A stretch of DNA of 64,000 bases from Micromonospora inositola. GTDB lineage: Bacteria; Actinomycetota; Actinomycetes; Mycobacteriales; Micromonosporaceae. Where the stretch lies: contig NZ_LT607754.1 in assembly GCF_900090285.1 (NCBI RefSeq), forward strand, positions 3,312,001 through 3,376,000. The letters run 5' to 3'. Each line of letters starts with the position of its first letter. The stretch's first letter is position 1. The translations under genes and the position numbers were made by a program. Of this stretch, positions 45,633 through 53,014 are shown piece by piece. Below the pieces are notes generated by a model. It did not search any database. It saw nothing but the letters and a program-made list of their open reading frames with translations, and had not been told where the DNA came from.

Positions 45633-45639
45633 CCCACAG

Positions 45640-45645
45640 ACTCTA
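45640..45645 (-). promoter_or_regulatory. Leaderless -10 hexamer of the small membrane-protein gene at 45375-45632
   Basis: On the minus strand TAGAGT ends 7 nt before the ATG at 45632. Confidence 0.45.
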
Positions 45646-45659
45646 CGAGGAGGACGCCG

Positions 45660-46001
45660 GTGCTGGTGACCAACCGGTTCGTGGTGGACGCCGAGGTCGC
45701 GCCCGACTTCACCGAGCGGGCCCACGCCGCCCTCGCGGCGCTCGCCGCCCGCCCCGGCTACCTGCGCGGGGAACTGCTGCGGGCGCTGGACGACCCGACG
45801 TACTGGTGCCTGCTCACCGAGTGGGAGTCGGTCGGGGCGTACCGGCGGGCGCTGGGCGGCTTCGACGTCAAGATCACCGCGGTGCCGCTGCTGGCCCAGT
45901 CGGTCGACGAGCCATCGGCGTACGAGACGCTCGCCAGCGCCGCGCCCGACGGCGAGATCGTCGTCGTCGCCAGTGATCGGGCCGCAGGTCCTTACCGCTG
46001 A
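45660..46001 (+). CDS. Antibiotic biosynthesis monooxygenase (ABM) domain protein
   Basis: The 113-residue ferredoxin-like protein has the ABM layout: VTNRFVVDAEVAPDFTERAHAALAALAARPGYLRGELLRAL and WCLLTEWESVGAYRRALGGFDVK. Members are small cofactor-free monooxygenases or heme-degrading-type folds; many have no known substrate. The start is GTG 45660 behind AGGAGG. It is divergent from the DUF6703-like gene. Confidence 0.85.
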   Translation: MLVTNRFVVDAEVAPDFTERAHAALAALAARPGYLRGELLRALDDPTYWCLLTEWESVGAYRRALGGFDVKITAVPLLAQSVDEPSAYETLASAAPDGEIVVVASDRAAGPYR

Positions 46002-46013
46002 CCCCGCGGGCAC

Positions 46014-46019
46014 TACCCT
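46014..46019 (+). promoter_or_regulatory. Leaderless -10 hexamer of the 186-residue membrane-protein gene
   Basis: TACCCT ends 7 nt before the ATG at 46027. Confidence 0.45.
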
Positions 46020-46026
46020 CTGGCGT

Positions 46027-46587
46027 ATGACCGCTCCCGGACCGGCAGCCCCGCCCCCTCACCCCGTGCTGCCCGGCTCCGGTGGCGCGCCGCCGGTCCC
46101 GGGGCCGCCGTCCGAGCCGGACGTCCCCGCCGGCCCCGGGGTGGCCCCGCCGTTCGCCGCCCCGCCCACCGAGGGCGGCCGCGCCCGGCTCTGGCTCGGC
46201 CTCGGCGTCGGGGCGCTCGCCGTGCTGCTCTGTTGCGGCGGTGGCGGCGCGGCCATCGTCGGACTGGCGGTGAGCAACGTCCAGGCGATCGAGGAGCAGG
46301 GCCGGACGGTGACCGACGACTACTACCAGGCCCTGGTGGAGAAGGACTGGTCCCGGGCGTACGACAGGCTCTGCGACGACGCCCAGCGGCGCGAGTCCCG
46401 GCCGGAGTTCGAGCAGCGGGTCGCCGCCGAGCCGTCGATCTCCGGCTACCGGGTGGGCAAGGTCGACGCCCAGACCCGCACCGTGCCGGTCGACGTGACG
46501 CTCAGCGGGGGCAAGCGGGAGGCCCAGCAGGTGACCCTGGCGGCGGATCCGCAGACCGGTGGCATGGAGGTCTGCGGGGTGAGCTGA
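46027..46587 (+). CDS. Single-pass membrane protein with DUF4878-like domain
   Basis: The 186-residue product has a Pro/Ala-rich cytoplasmic N-terminus of about 55 residues, one membrane helix (LWLGLGVGALAVLLCCGGGGAAIVGL), and an extracytoplasmic domain that begins VTDDYYQALVEKDWSRAYDRLCDDAQRR. This has the NTF2/DUF4878 look of many actinobacterial secreted-domain proteins. Two cysteines (LCDDA and VCGVS) could pair. Function is unknown. Confidence 0.75.
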   Translation: MTAPGPAAPPPHPVLPGSGGAPPVPGPPSEPDVPAGPGVAPPFAAPPTEGGRARLWLGLGVGALAVLLCCGGGGAAIVGLAVSNVQAIEEQGRTVTDDYYQALVEKDWSRAYDRLCDDAQRRESRPEFEQRVAAEPSISGYRVGKVDAQTRTVPVDVTLSGGKREAQQVTLAADPQTGGMEVCGVS

Positions 46588-46615
46588 ACCGCCCCCGGTA
46601 TTCTGCTGGGCTCGG

Positions 46616-46639
46616 GACAACGGTAGCCGTACCGTTGTC
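46616..46639. promoter_or_regulatory. Perfect dyad upstream of glyS
   Basis: GACAACGGTA (46616-46625) and TACCGTTGTC (46630-46639) form a 10-bp perfect inverted repeat around a GCCG loop, 61 nt before the glyS start. It may be a terminator of the preceding gene or a regulatory dyad. Confidence 0.5.
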
Positions 46640-46699
46640 GCGAACTGACCGTTCCATCCACATCGCCCCCGCCGACCGCCAGCCGGCGTAGGAGGAAAC

Positions 46700-48079
46700 A
46701 TGCCAGCCGACCGTATCGACGCCGTCGTCAGCCTCGCCAAGCGCCGAGGCTTCGTCTTCCCCTCCAGCGAGATCTACGGGGGCACCCGGTCGGCGTGGGA
46801 CTACGGTCCGCTCGGCGTGGAGCTCAAGGAGAACGTCCGCCGGCAGTGGTGGAAGACGATGGTCCAGCAGCGCGACGATGTCGTGGGCCTGGACTCGGCC
46901 GTCATCCTGGCCCGCCAGGTCTGGGAGGCTTCCGGCCACATCGCCGAGTTCGTCGACCCGCTGACCGAGTGCCAGTCCTGCCACAAGCGGTTCCGCGCCG
47001 ACCACCTCGAGGAGGCGTTCGAGGCCAAGCACGGCCGCCCGCCGGTCTCGCTGTCCGAGATCAACTGCCCGAACTGCGGCAACAAGGGCACCTTCACCGA
47101 GCCGAAGATGTTCAACGGCCTGATGAAGACGTACCTCGGCCCGGTGGAGAGCGAAGAGGGCCTGCACTACCTGCGCCCGGAGACCGCCCAGGGCATCTTC
47201 GTCAACTACAAGAACGTGGAGACGGTCGCCCGCAAGAAGCCGCCGTTCGGCATCGCGCAGACCGGCAAGTCGTTCCGCAACGAGATCACCCCGGGCAACT
47301 TCATCTTCCGGACCCGAGAGTTCGAGCAGATGGAGATGGAGTTCTTCGTCGAGCCGGGCTCCGACGAGCAGTGGCACGAGTACTGGCTCCAGGAGCGCTG
47401 GAACTGGTACCTCGACCTCGGCCTCTCCGCCGACAACCTGCGCCTCTACGAGCACCCCAAGGAGAAGCTCTCCCACTACTCGAAGCGCACCGTCGACATC
47501 GAGTACCGGTTCCAGTTCGGTGGTACCGAGTTCGCCGAGCTGGAGGGCATCGCCAACCGCACGGACTTCGACCTCTCCACGCACAGCAAGCACTCCGGCG
47601 TCGACCTGTCGTACTTCGACCAGACCAAGGGCGAGCGCTGGATGCCGTACGTGATCGAGCCGGCCGCGGGCCTGACCCGCGCGGTGCTCGCCTTCCTGCT
47701 CGAGGCGTACGACGAGGACGAGGCCCCGAACACCAAGGGCGGCGTGGACAAGCGCACCGTGATGCGCTTCGACCCGCGGCTGGCCCCGGTGAAGGTGGCG
47801 GTGCTGCCGCTGTCCCGCAACGAGGCGCTCTCGCCCAAGGCGAAGGGGCTCGCGGCGGACCTGCGCAAGCGCTGGGTGGTGGAGTTCGACGACTCGCAGG
47901 CCATCGGCCGCCGCTACCGCCGGCAGGACGAGATCGGCACGCCGTTCTGTGTGACGGTCGACTTCGACACCCTCGACGACAACGCGGTGACCGTGCGGAA
48001 CCGGGACACCATGGGCCAGGAGCGCATCTCGCTGGACCAGGTCGAGCGGTACCTGATCGAGCGCCTGCCCGGCTGCTGA
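46700..48079 (+). CDS. glyS: Glycyl-tRNA synthetase (dimeric, alpha2 type)
   Basis: This class II synthetase charges tRNA-Gly. The 459-residue product contains the class-II motifs (motif 2 around [25 protein letters not shown] and motif 3 near [17 protein letters not shown]), the dimeric-type N-terminal [22 protein letters not shown], and the anticodon-binding domain at the C-terminus. Two CxxC zinc-ribbon pairs (CQSC, CPNC) lie in an insertion around residues 90-140. It has an AGGAGGA site 4 nt before the ATG. It is monocistronic with a strong terminator. Confidence 0.96.
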   Translation: MPADRIDAVVSLAKRRGFVFPSSEIYGGTRSAWDYGPLGVELKENVRRQWWKTMVQQRDDVVGLDSAVILARQVWEASGHIAEFVDPLTECQSCHKRFRADHLEEAFEAKHGRPPVSLSEINCPNCGNKGTFTEPKMFNGLMKTYLGPVESEEGLHYLRPETAQGIFVNYKNVETVARKKPPFGIAQTGKSFRNEITPGNFIFRTREFEQMEMEFFVEPGSDEQWHEYWLQERWNWYLDLGLSADNLRLYEHPKEKLSHYSKRTVDIEYRFQFGGTEFAELEGIANRTDFDLSTHSKHSGVDLSYFDQTKGERWMPYVIEPAAGLTRAVLAFLLEAYDEDEAPNTKGGVDKRTVMRFDPRLAPVKVAVLPLSRNEALSPKAKGLAADLRKRWVVEFDDSQAIGRRYRRQDEIGTPFCVTVDFDTLDDNAVTVRNRDTMGQERISLDQVERYLIERLPGC

Positions 48080-48086
48080 GTCGCTG

Positions 48087-48131
48087 ACGGGGCCCTGACC
48101 GGCGCGGGAGGAGTGCCGGTCAGGGCCCCGT
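48087..48131 (+). terminator. glyS terminator
   Basis: A perfect 17-bp stem (48087-48103 with 48115-48131) has an 11-nt loop, 7 nt after the stop. Its right arm touches the dusB -10 element. Confidence 0.9.
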
Positions 48132-48136
48132 ACACT
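48131..48136 (+). promoter_or_regulatory. Leaderless -10 hexamer of dusB
   Basis: TACACT ends 6 nt before the GTG at 48143 and starts on the last base of the glyS terminator, so any -35 element lies in the terminator stem-loop. Confidence 0.55.
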
Positions 48137-48142
48137 TGTCCG

Positions 48143-49315
48143 GTGACCGCCCCGACCCTGCCCGCGCTGCGCCCGTTGACCCTCGGGCGGCACCAGGTGT
48201 GGCCGCCGGTGGTGCTGGCGCCGATGGCCGGCATCACCAACGTCGGCTTCCGGCGGCTCTGCCGGGAGCAGGGCGGCGGCATCTACGTCTGCGAGATGAT
48301 CACCACGCGGGCGCTGGTCGAGCGGAACCCGAAGACGCTGCGCATGATCGCCTTCGGCGCCGACGAGCAGCCGCGCAGCCTCCAGCTCTACGGCACCGAC
48401 CCGGAGATCACCGCCGCCGCGGTGCGGATCGTGGTGGAGCGCGACCTGGCGGACCACATCGACCTCAACTTCGGCTGCCCGGTGCCCAAGGTCACCCGGC
48501 GCGGCGGCGGCTCGGCGCTGCCGTGGCGGCGCCGGCTCTTCGCCCGGCTGGTCAGGGCCGCGGTGGACGCCGCGTCGCCCGCCGGGGTGCCGGTCACCGT
48601 CAAGATGCGCAAGGGCATCGACGACGACCATCTGACGTACGTCGAGGCGGGGCTCGCCGCGCAGGACGCCGGCGTCGCGGCGGTGGCCCTGCACGGGCGT
48701 ACGGCCGCGCAGCGCTACTCGGGCACCGCCGACTGGGACGCGATCGCCACCCTCAAGCAGGCCCTCGACGTCCCGGTGCTCGGCAACGGCGACATCTGGG
48801 AGGCCGACGACGCGCAGCGGATGGTCGCGCACACCGGGGTGGACGGCGTGGTGATCGGGCGGGGCTGCCTGGGCCGCCCGTGGCTCTTCGCCGACCTGGA
48901 GGCCGCGTTCAACGGCCGGCCGGAGCGGCGGCTGCCCAGCCTCGGCGAGGTGGCGGTGACCATGCGCCGGCACGCCGAGCTGCTGGTCGACCAGTTCATC
49001 GCGGGCGCTCGCAACCCGGCCCGGGGCGAGCGGGACGGCTGCACCGACTTCCGCAAGCACGTCGCCTGGTACCTCAAGGGCTTCCCGGTCGGCAGCGAGC
49101 TGCGCCGCTCGCTGGCCATGATCGACAGCCTGGCGCAGCTCGACGACCTGCTCGGCAAGCTCGACCCGGCCGAGCCGTTCCCGGTGGCCACCCTGGGCCA
49201 GCCGCGCGGCCGGACCAACTCCCCGGGCAAGGTCTTCCTGCCCGACGGCTGGCTGGCCAGCCGGGACGACGACAACGTGCCCGACGGCGCCGAGCTGGAC
49301 GACTCCGGCGGCTGA
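48143..49315 (+). CDS. dusB: tRNA-dihydrouridine synthase (DusB family)
   Basis: Dus enzymes reduce uridine in the tRNA D-loop using FMN and NADPH. The 390-residue product has APMAGITNVGFRRLCREQGG, LQLYGTDPE, the IDLNFGCPVPKVTRRGGGSAL signature, VKMRKGID, ALHGRTAAQRYSG, GNGDI and IGRGCLGRPWLF, and a C-terminal helical RNA-binding domain (CTDFRKHVAWYLKGFPVG). The GTG at 48143 fits a leaderless message. It is annotated as DusB-like by actinobacterial convention; the target uridine is not proven. Confidence 0.93.
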   Translation: MTAPTLPALRPLTLGRHQVWPPVVLAPMAGITNVGFRRLCREQGGGIYVCEMITTRALVERNPKTLRMIAFGADEQPRSLQLYGTDPEITAAAVRIVVERDLADHIDLNFGCPVPKVTRRGGGSALPWRRRLFARLVRAAVDAASPAGVPVTVKMRKGIDDDHLTYVEAGLAAQDAGVAAVALHGRTAAQRYSGTADWDAIATLKQALDVPVLGNGDIWEADDAQRMVAHTGVDGVVIGRGCLGRPWLFADLEAAFNGRPERRLPSLGEVAVTMRRHAELLVDQFIAGARNPARGERDGCTDFRKHVAWYLKGFPVGSELRRSLAMIDSLAQLDDLLGKLDPAEPFPVATLGQPRGRTNSPGKVFLPDGWLASRDDDNVPDGAELDDSGG

Positions 49316-49334
49316 CCGCGCCCGAGCGAGACGG

Positions 49335-49371
49335 CGAAAGGGCCGACCCCGTGGTGGGGTCGGCCCTTTCG
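49335..49371. terminator. Bidirectional terminator between dusB and the C39-like gene
   Basis: A perfect 16-bp stem (49335-49350 with 49356-49371) with a 5-nt loop lies between the convergent stops; TTTCG on one side and CTTTCG on the other give short U-runs both ways. Confidence 0.9.
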
Positions 49372-49387
49372 TGGTTGGTGCGGTGGG

Positions 49388-50056
49388 TCAGGAGGCGGTG
49401 TAGCCGCGGGTGGCGATCCAGTCGGCGAGGTTGTCGACGCTGATGCGGTAGGAGGCCATGTTCGGGTCGGCCGAGTCGGCGATGGTGACGGTGTGGCCGC
49501 CGTCGCGGTAGCCCACGACGCTGATGTAGTGCCCGCCTTCGAAGGAGTGGACGGTGCCGTCGGTGTCGACGGCGGTGCCGGCGATGTTGGCGACCACGGC
49601 CCGGCCGTCGTCGACGGTGGCGACGATGTCGGTGCGCAGCTTGTCGGTCTGCTTGTCGTCGGCCTTGGCGTCGCGGATTTCGACGCTGTGGTAGACGTCC
49701 TTACCGGTTTCCTTGTTCAGGACCGGGGTGATGTCGTTGACGCTGTTGGTGCCGGCCTCGGTGGTGCCCATTTCCTTGGCCATGGCGTCGACGTTGATGT
49801 CCTTGCCCTGCACGGACAGGGCGTTGCGGGTGGCGGCGGGGCCGCAGTAGTAGAAGTTCGGCTGCGCGGCGTAGCGGACGTTGAGTTCCCGCTCGCTGTG
49901 CTTGCGGTCGGTCTGCTTGCGGTCGGTGTGCACCTGCGCCGTGGCCTTCTCGGCGGGGGCGGCGTGGGCGGCGATGGCCGGGCCGGCGATGCCGGCGGCG
50001 GTGGCGGCGAGGCCGGCAGCGGTCAGAGCGGTCTTACGGATCAGATCGGTACGCAT
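49388..50056 (-). CDS. Secreted C39-like papain-fold peptidase
   Basis: The 222-residue product has a signal peptide (MRTDLIRKTALTAAGLAATAAGIAGPAIAAHA), a short charged linker with a DRKQTDRKHSERE repeat-like stretch, and a C39/peptidase-like catalytic domain. Cys in FYYCGPAATRNAL, His in GGHYISVVGY and Asp in IADSADP form the expected triad. It is not fused to an ABC transporter, so it is a free secreted peptidase. The ATG at 50056 follows AGAGGAG. Substrate unknown. Confidence 0.85.
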   Translation of the reverse strand: MRTDLIRKTALTAAGLAATAAGIAGPAIAAHAAPAEKATAQVHTDRKQTDRKHSERELNVRYAAQPNFYYCGPAATRNALSVQGKDINVDAMAKEMGTTEAGTNSVNDITPVLNKETGKDVYHSVEIRDAKADDKQTDKLRTDIVATVDDGRAVVANIAGTAVDTDGTVHSFEGGHYISVVGYRDGGHTVTIADSADPNMASYRISVDNLADWIATRGYTAS

Positions 50057-50619
50057 GATGGCGTGCTCCTCTGCTCGGGGGTCCCGCACGGGGGTGCGGT
50101 GGTGCGCGCAAAAACGGGGGGAAAGTCTTGAGGGGGATCTGCCCGGCGGCCGGGGGCCTGCTCGGGCGTCCAGGGGGATGTAACCACCCGGGCCGGCCAG
50201 GCATTCCACCAGGCTCACGGGCTCCCTGCGGTTCCGGCTGGAAGGCCGGCGTTCCAGGGGAGGTAACCGGGCCGGGCGGCCGGGTGTTCCCCACGGCCAG
50301 GGCTCTGGGCCCTACCACCGGGCAGACCCGCGGTGGCATGCCAGGTACAACGCCCCGACCCCGGCCCCCATTCCACCGCCGGGGTGGCCGGACCACCGGA
50401 CGGCCCGCCCCAAACCGGACACCACGCGCAGTCGGGGCCGTGCCGATCCGGATATCCGGTACACACCGGCCAGCCGTCCGGGCGCGAGGCGCGAGCCTGG
50501 GGTGGCGTGACTTCGGCCGGGCGACCCGGACTCCAGGAACACCCGTCCCAACGTGCGGCCGCCCCGTCGAGCTACGGACGGTCACCCTTGCTCTGCTGGC
50601 CAACCATCCCCATCGCTCA

Positions 50620-50688
50620 CTTTGCTCTGCTTCACCATAGGCAACAGACACGATCGGTAACTGTTGCGTCCGCTGAAGCAGAGCAAAG
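50620..50688. repeat. Nested palindrome (possible REP-like element)
   Basis: The outer 15-bp perfect repeat is at 50620-50634 with 50674-50688. Inside it is a second perfect 7-bp pair, GCAACAG at 50641-50647 and CTGTTGC at 50661-50667. The arms are AT-richer than the surroundings. Part of one arm (TTGCTCTGCT) recurs at 50588-50597. Confidence 0.7.
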
Positions 50689-50759
50689 CGGGGCCGAGGG
50701 GTGGTCGTCGGTCGGGGCGGTCGAGTAGGAGAGGCCTGGTCAGGGGTCTGCGACGGGTC

Positions 50760-50787
50760 GGGAAGGCGAACAGCGTGTCGCCTTCCC
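50760..50787 (-). terminator. Terminator of the GH20 hexosaminidase gene
   Basis: A perfect 10-bp stem (50760-50769 with 50778-50787) with an 8-nt loop lies about 50 nt past the minus-strand stop. Confidence 0.65.
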
Positions 50788-50835
50788 CAGGAAACCGGTC
50801 ACTGGGCGTACGGCGATGGGTTCGGCCGTAGGCCG

Positions 50836-52701
50836 TCACGCTCCGTTCGTGGCGGGCGGCGGCCCGGGCGTTGCGGCCGGGTCGGGGCGGACGGGGACAG
50901 AGGCCCGATCCGCCACCTCGGCGGTCGGTTGGCGCGGCACCGCCGGTTGCGCCGGCTCGGCGGCCCACGGGATCTCCGGGGACCGGTGGAACGCGATCCC
51001 GGCCCTGTCCCAACGCGGGCCGTGGCCGGCCAGTCGGTCCCGGAACCCGGCCCAGTCGTGAGCCGCCCGAGGTGACCAGGCCAGCTCGGCGAGGGCGGGC
51101 AGCCGGGGCAGCAGCATGAACTCGATCTCCGCCAGCGAGGTGACCGACTCGGTCCAGAGCGGCGCCTCGACGCCGAGCACCGCCTCCGCCGGCACCTCGG
51201 CGAGGTGCGCCCCCGGGTCCCAGTCGTACGACCGCCGTACGTCGATCAGGCCGGCCCAGTCGTGCCCGATGGGGGTGTCCGGGGCGTACTTCATGTCGAA
51301 GTAGGCGTGGTTGCCGGGGGAGAGGATCAGCCGGGCGCCCCGGCGTACCGCCTCGGCGACCACCGGGTCGTCGCCATTGGTGCCCCACCACTGGAGCACC
51401 CGCCCGTCCAGGTGCGCGGCCGGGGCGAGCTGGTGCCAGCCGACCACGGTCTTCCCGGTGGCGGCAACGATCCGCTGCGCCCGCTCGATGAAGCCGGTGT
51501 ACGCCTCGCCCTTCACCTTGAACGCCTCGTCGCCGCCGATGTGCAGCCACGGCCCGGGGGTGAGCGCGGCCACCTCGCCGAGCACGTCGGCCACGAAGTC
51601 GTACGTCCGCTCGTCGGCCGGGTCCACGTAGCTGAAGCCGACCTCGGTGCCGGTGTACGGCGCCGGCGCGACCTTGTCCGGCGCCAGCTCCGGGTACGCG
51701 AGCAGCGCCGCGTTGGTGTGACCGGGGAGGTCGATCTCCGGCACGAGGGTGACGTGTCGGCGGGCGGCGTACCGGACGATCCGGCGGTAGTCGGCGGCGG
51801 TGTACCAGCCGCCGGGGCCGCCACCCACCTCCGTGGCGCCGCCGACGGTGGCGAGCCGGGGCCAGGAGTCGACGGCGATCCGCCAGCCCTGGTCGTCGGT
51901 GAGGTGCAGGTGCAGGTGGTTGAGCTTGTACCGGGCCAGATGGTCGATCACCCGGAGCACGTCTGCCACGCCGAAGAAGTGCCGCGCCACGTCGAGCATC
52001 GCGCCGCGGTAGGGGAACCGGGGCCGGTCGACGATCAGCCCACCGGGCACCACCCAGCGTTCGGCCACCGGGACCGGGCTGTCGATCGAGGACGGCAGCA
52101 GTTGGCGCAGCGTCTGCACGCCGTGGAAGAGGCCGGCCGCGGTGGCGGCGATGATCCGGACCTCGGCGGGGGTGACGTGCAGGCGGTAGCCCTCGCCGCC
52201 CGGCCGGTCCGGGGCGGATTCTCCCGCCGAAGCCGAAGCCGAAGCCGAAGCCGAAGCCGAAGCCGAAGCCGAAGCCGAAGCCGCGGGGCCGGACAGGGTG
52301 AGCACCAGGTGCCCGGCGGTCGCGTCGTCGGCCACCTCCGTGACCGGCACCGGGTAGCCGGTCGCGGGCCGGAGCAGCTCGGCGAGCTGCGCGGCGACGT
52401 CCCGGGCGGCCGGGTCGGGGCTGACCCGGATCGCCGCGTCCTCGGAAAGCACGAAATCGGCCGTCGGGTCCGGCGCCACCCGTTCGGGGGCCGGAATCAC
52501 GTCGCCCAGCCGGACCGGGGCCGGCGGGGCGAGCAGATCCCCGGCCGTCCGCGCGGCGGCCCGGGCGAGGTCGGCCGCCGCCGGCTCCTGCGCCGGGAGG
52601 CCGGCCGGGTCGGTCGGGAGCGCCGCCACGTCCGGGCCGAGCGCGGCCGCGCCGAGCGGGCCCGGGCCGGTGGCGGGGGTGGCGGAAGGGGTGGGCGGCA
52701 C
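50836..52701 (-). CDS. Beta-N-acetylhexosaminidase (GH20)
   Basis: This glycosidase should release N-acetylglucosamine or galactosamine residues, for example from chitobiose or cell-wall glycans. With GTG 52701 it has 621 residues: a GH20b N-terminal domain, a Ser-Ala repeat of about 20 residues (140-159), then the GH20 barrel with YRGAMLDVARHFF, LNHLHLHLTDDQGWRI, EIDLPGH, and the catalytic pair HIGGDEAF (Asp391, Glu392). No signal peptide follows this start. The frame is open upstream to 52968 but reads non-conserved sequence, so the true N-terminus is uncertain. Confidence 0.88.
   Translation of the reverse strand: MPPTPSATPATGPGPLGAAALGPDVAALPTDPAGLPAQEPAAADLARAAARTAGDLLAPPAPVRLGDVIPAPERVAPDPTADFVLSEDAAIRVSPDPAARDVAAQLAELLRPATGYPVPVTEVADDATAGHLVLTLSGPAASASASASASASASASASAGESAPDRPGGEGYRLHVTPAEVRIIAATAAGLFHGVQTLRQLLPSSIDSPVPVAERWVVPGGLIVDRPRFPYRGAMLDVARHFFGVADVLRVIDHLARYKLNHLHLHLTDDQGWRIAVDSWPRLATVGGATEVGGGPGGWYTAADYRRIVRYAARRHVTLVPEIDLPGHTNAALLAYPELAPDKVAPAPYTGTEVGFSYVDPADERTYDFVADVLGEVAALTPGPWLHIGGDEAFKVKGEAYTGFIERAQRIVAATGKTVVGWHQLAPAAHLDGRVLQWWGTNGDDPVVAEAVRRGARLILSPGNHAYFDMKYAPDTPIGHDWAGLIDVRRSYDWDPGAHLAEVPAEAVLGVEAPLWTESVTSLAEIEFMLLPRLPALAELAWSPRAAHDWAGFRDRLAGHGPRWDRAGIAFHRSPEIPWAAEPAQPAVPRQPTAEVADRASVPVRPDPAATPGPPPATNGA
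52226..52279. repeat. Hexanucleotide microsatellite (GCCGAA)9 inside the GH20 gene
   Basis: Nine exact copies of GCCGAA encode the Ser-Ala tract of the hexosaminidase on the minus strand. Unit length is a multiple of three, so copy-number slippage would not shift the frame. Confidence 0.9.
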
Positions 52702-53014
52702 GGCGACGGCTCCGGGGGTGTATTCGCGAGGGATATGGCAAAAATCAGGTTCAGCAGAACCAGTGCCGTCAAGAGTACGAGGGGAGCCGGGATTGCGTGA
52801 TCCTGCGCGTGGAAGCGTTCCCAGAAACCTGCACGAACGCGGAAAGTTGTGATGGCTGTGCCTATTGTCACCGAACGGTCCCAGGTCACTCGAACTTCGC
52901 TTAACCTTCGCCCACCGATCGCTGATGACGCCGGGATTACCGGCGGTCGGCCCCGGGGTATGAGGCAACTGAACCTTCGTTAAGTGTCAATTCCGGCGGG
53001 CGTGGGAGGCTCTG
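52702..53014. promoter_or_regulatory. Divergent intergenic region between the GH20 and ppdK genes
   Basis: This 313-nt region is AT-richer than the genes and should contain both promoters. AACCTTCG recurs in direct orientation at 52903-52910 and 52972-52979, both next to TTAA-containing steps. GGGAGG near 53002 is the ppdK ribosome site. No gene with coding-like third positions is seen. Confidence 0.5.

Larger units (their letters stand above)
50057..50835. other. 780-nt region without a convincing gene, rich in palindromes
   Basis: No frame shows coding-type codon use or a recognisable protein. It holds the C39-gene leader (about 50057-50150), a Gly/Pro-coding-like low-complexity stretch that has no start or ribosome site, TTGCTCTGCT at 50588-50597 repeated within the nested palindrome at 50620-50688, and the terminator-like hairpin at 50760-50787. 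Confidence 0.6.

Noticed and set aside
52226..52279. (GCCGAA)9 considered as a CRISPR-like array
   Set aside because: The units are contiguous with no unique spacers; it is a coding microsatellite.
52497..52889. Minus-strand frame with a signal-peptide-like hydrophobic stretch upstream of the GH20 gene
   Set aside because: Codon third positions are poor in G/C, unlike all real genes here, and joining it to the catalytic domain would need a frameshift. Kept only as a finding about the uncertain start.
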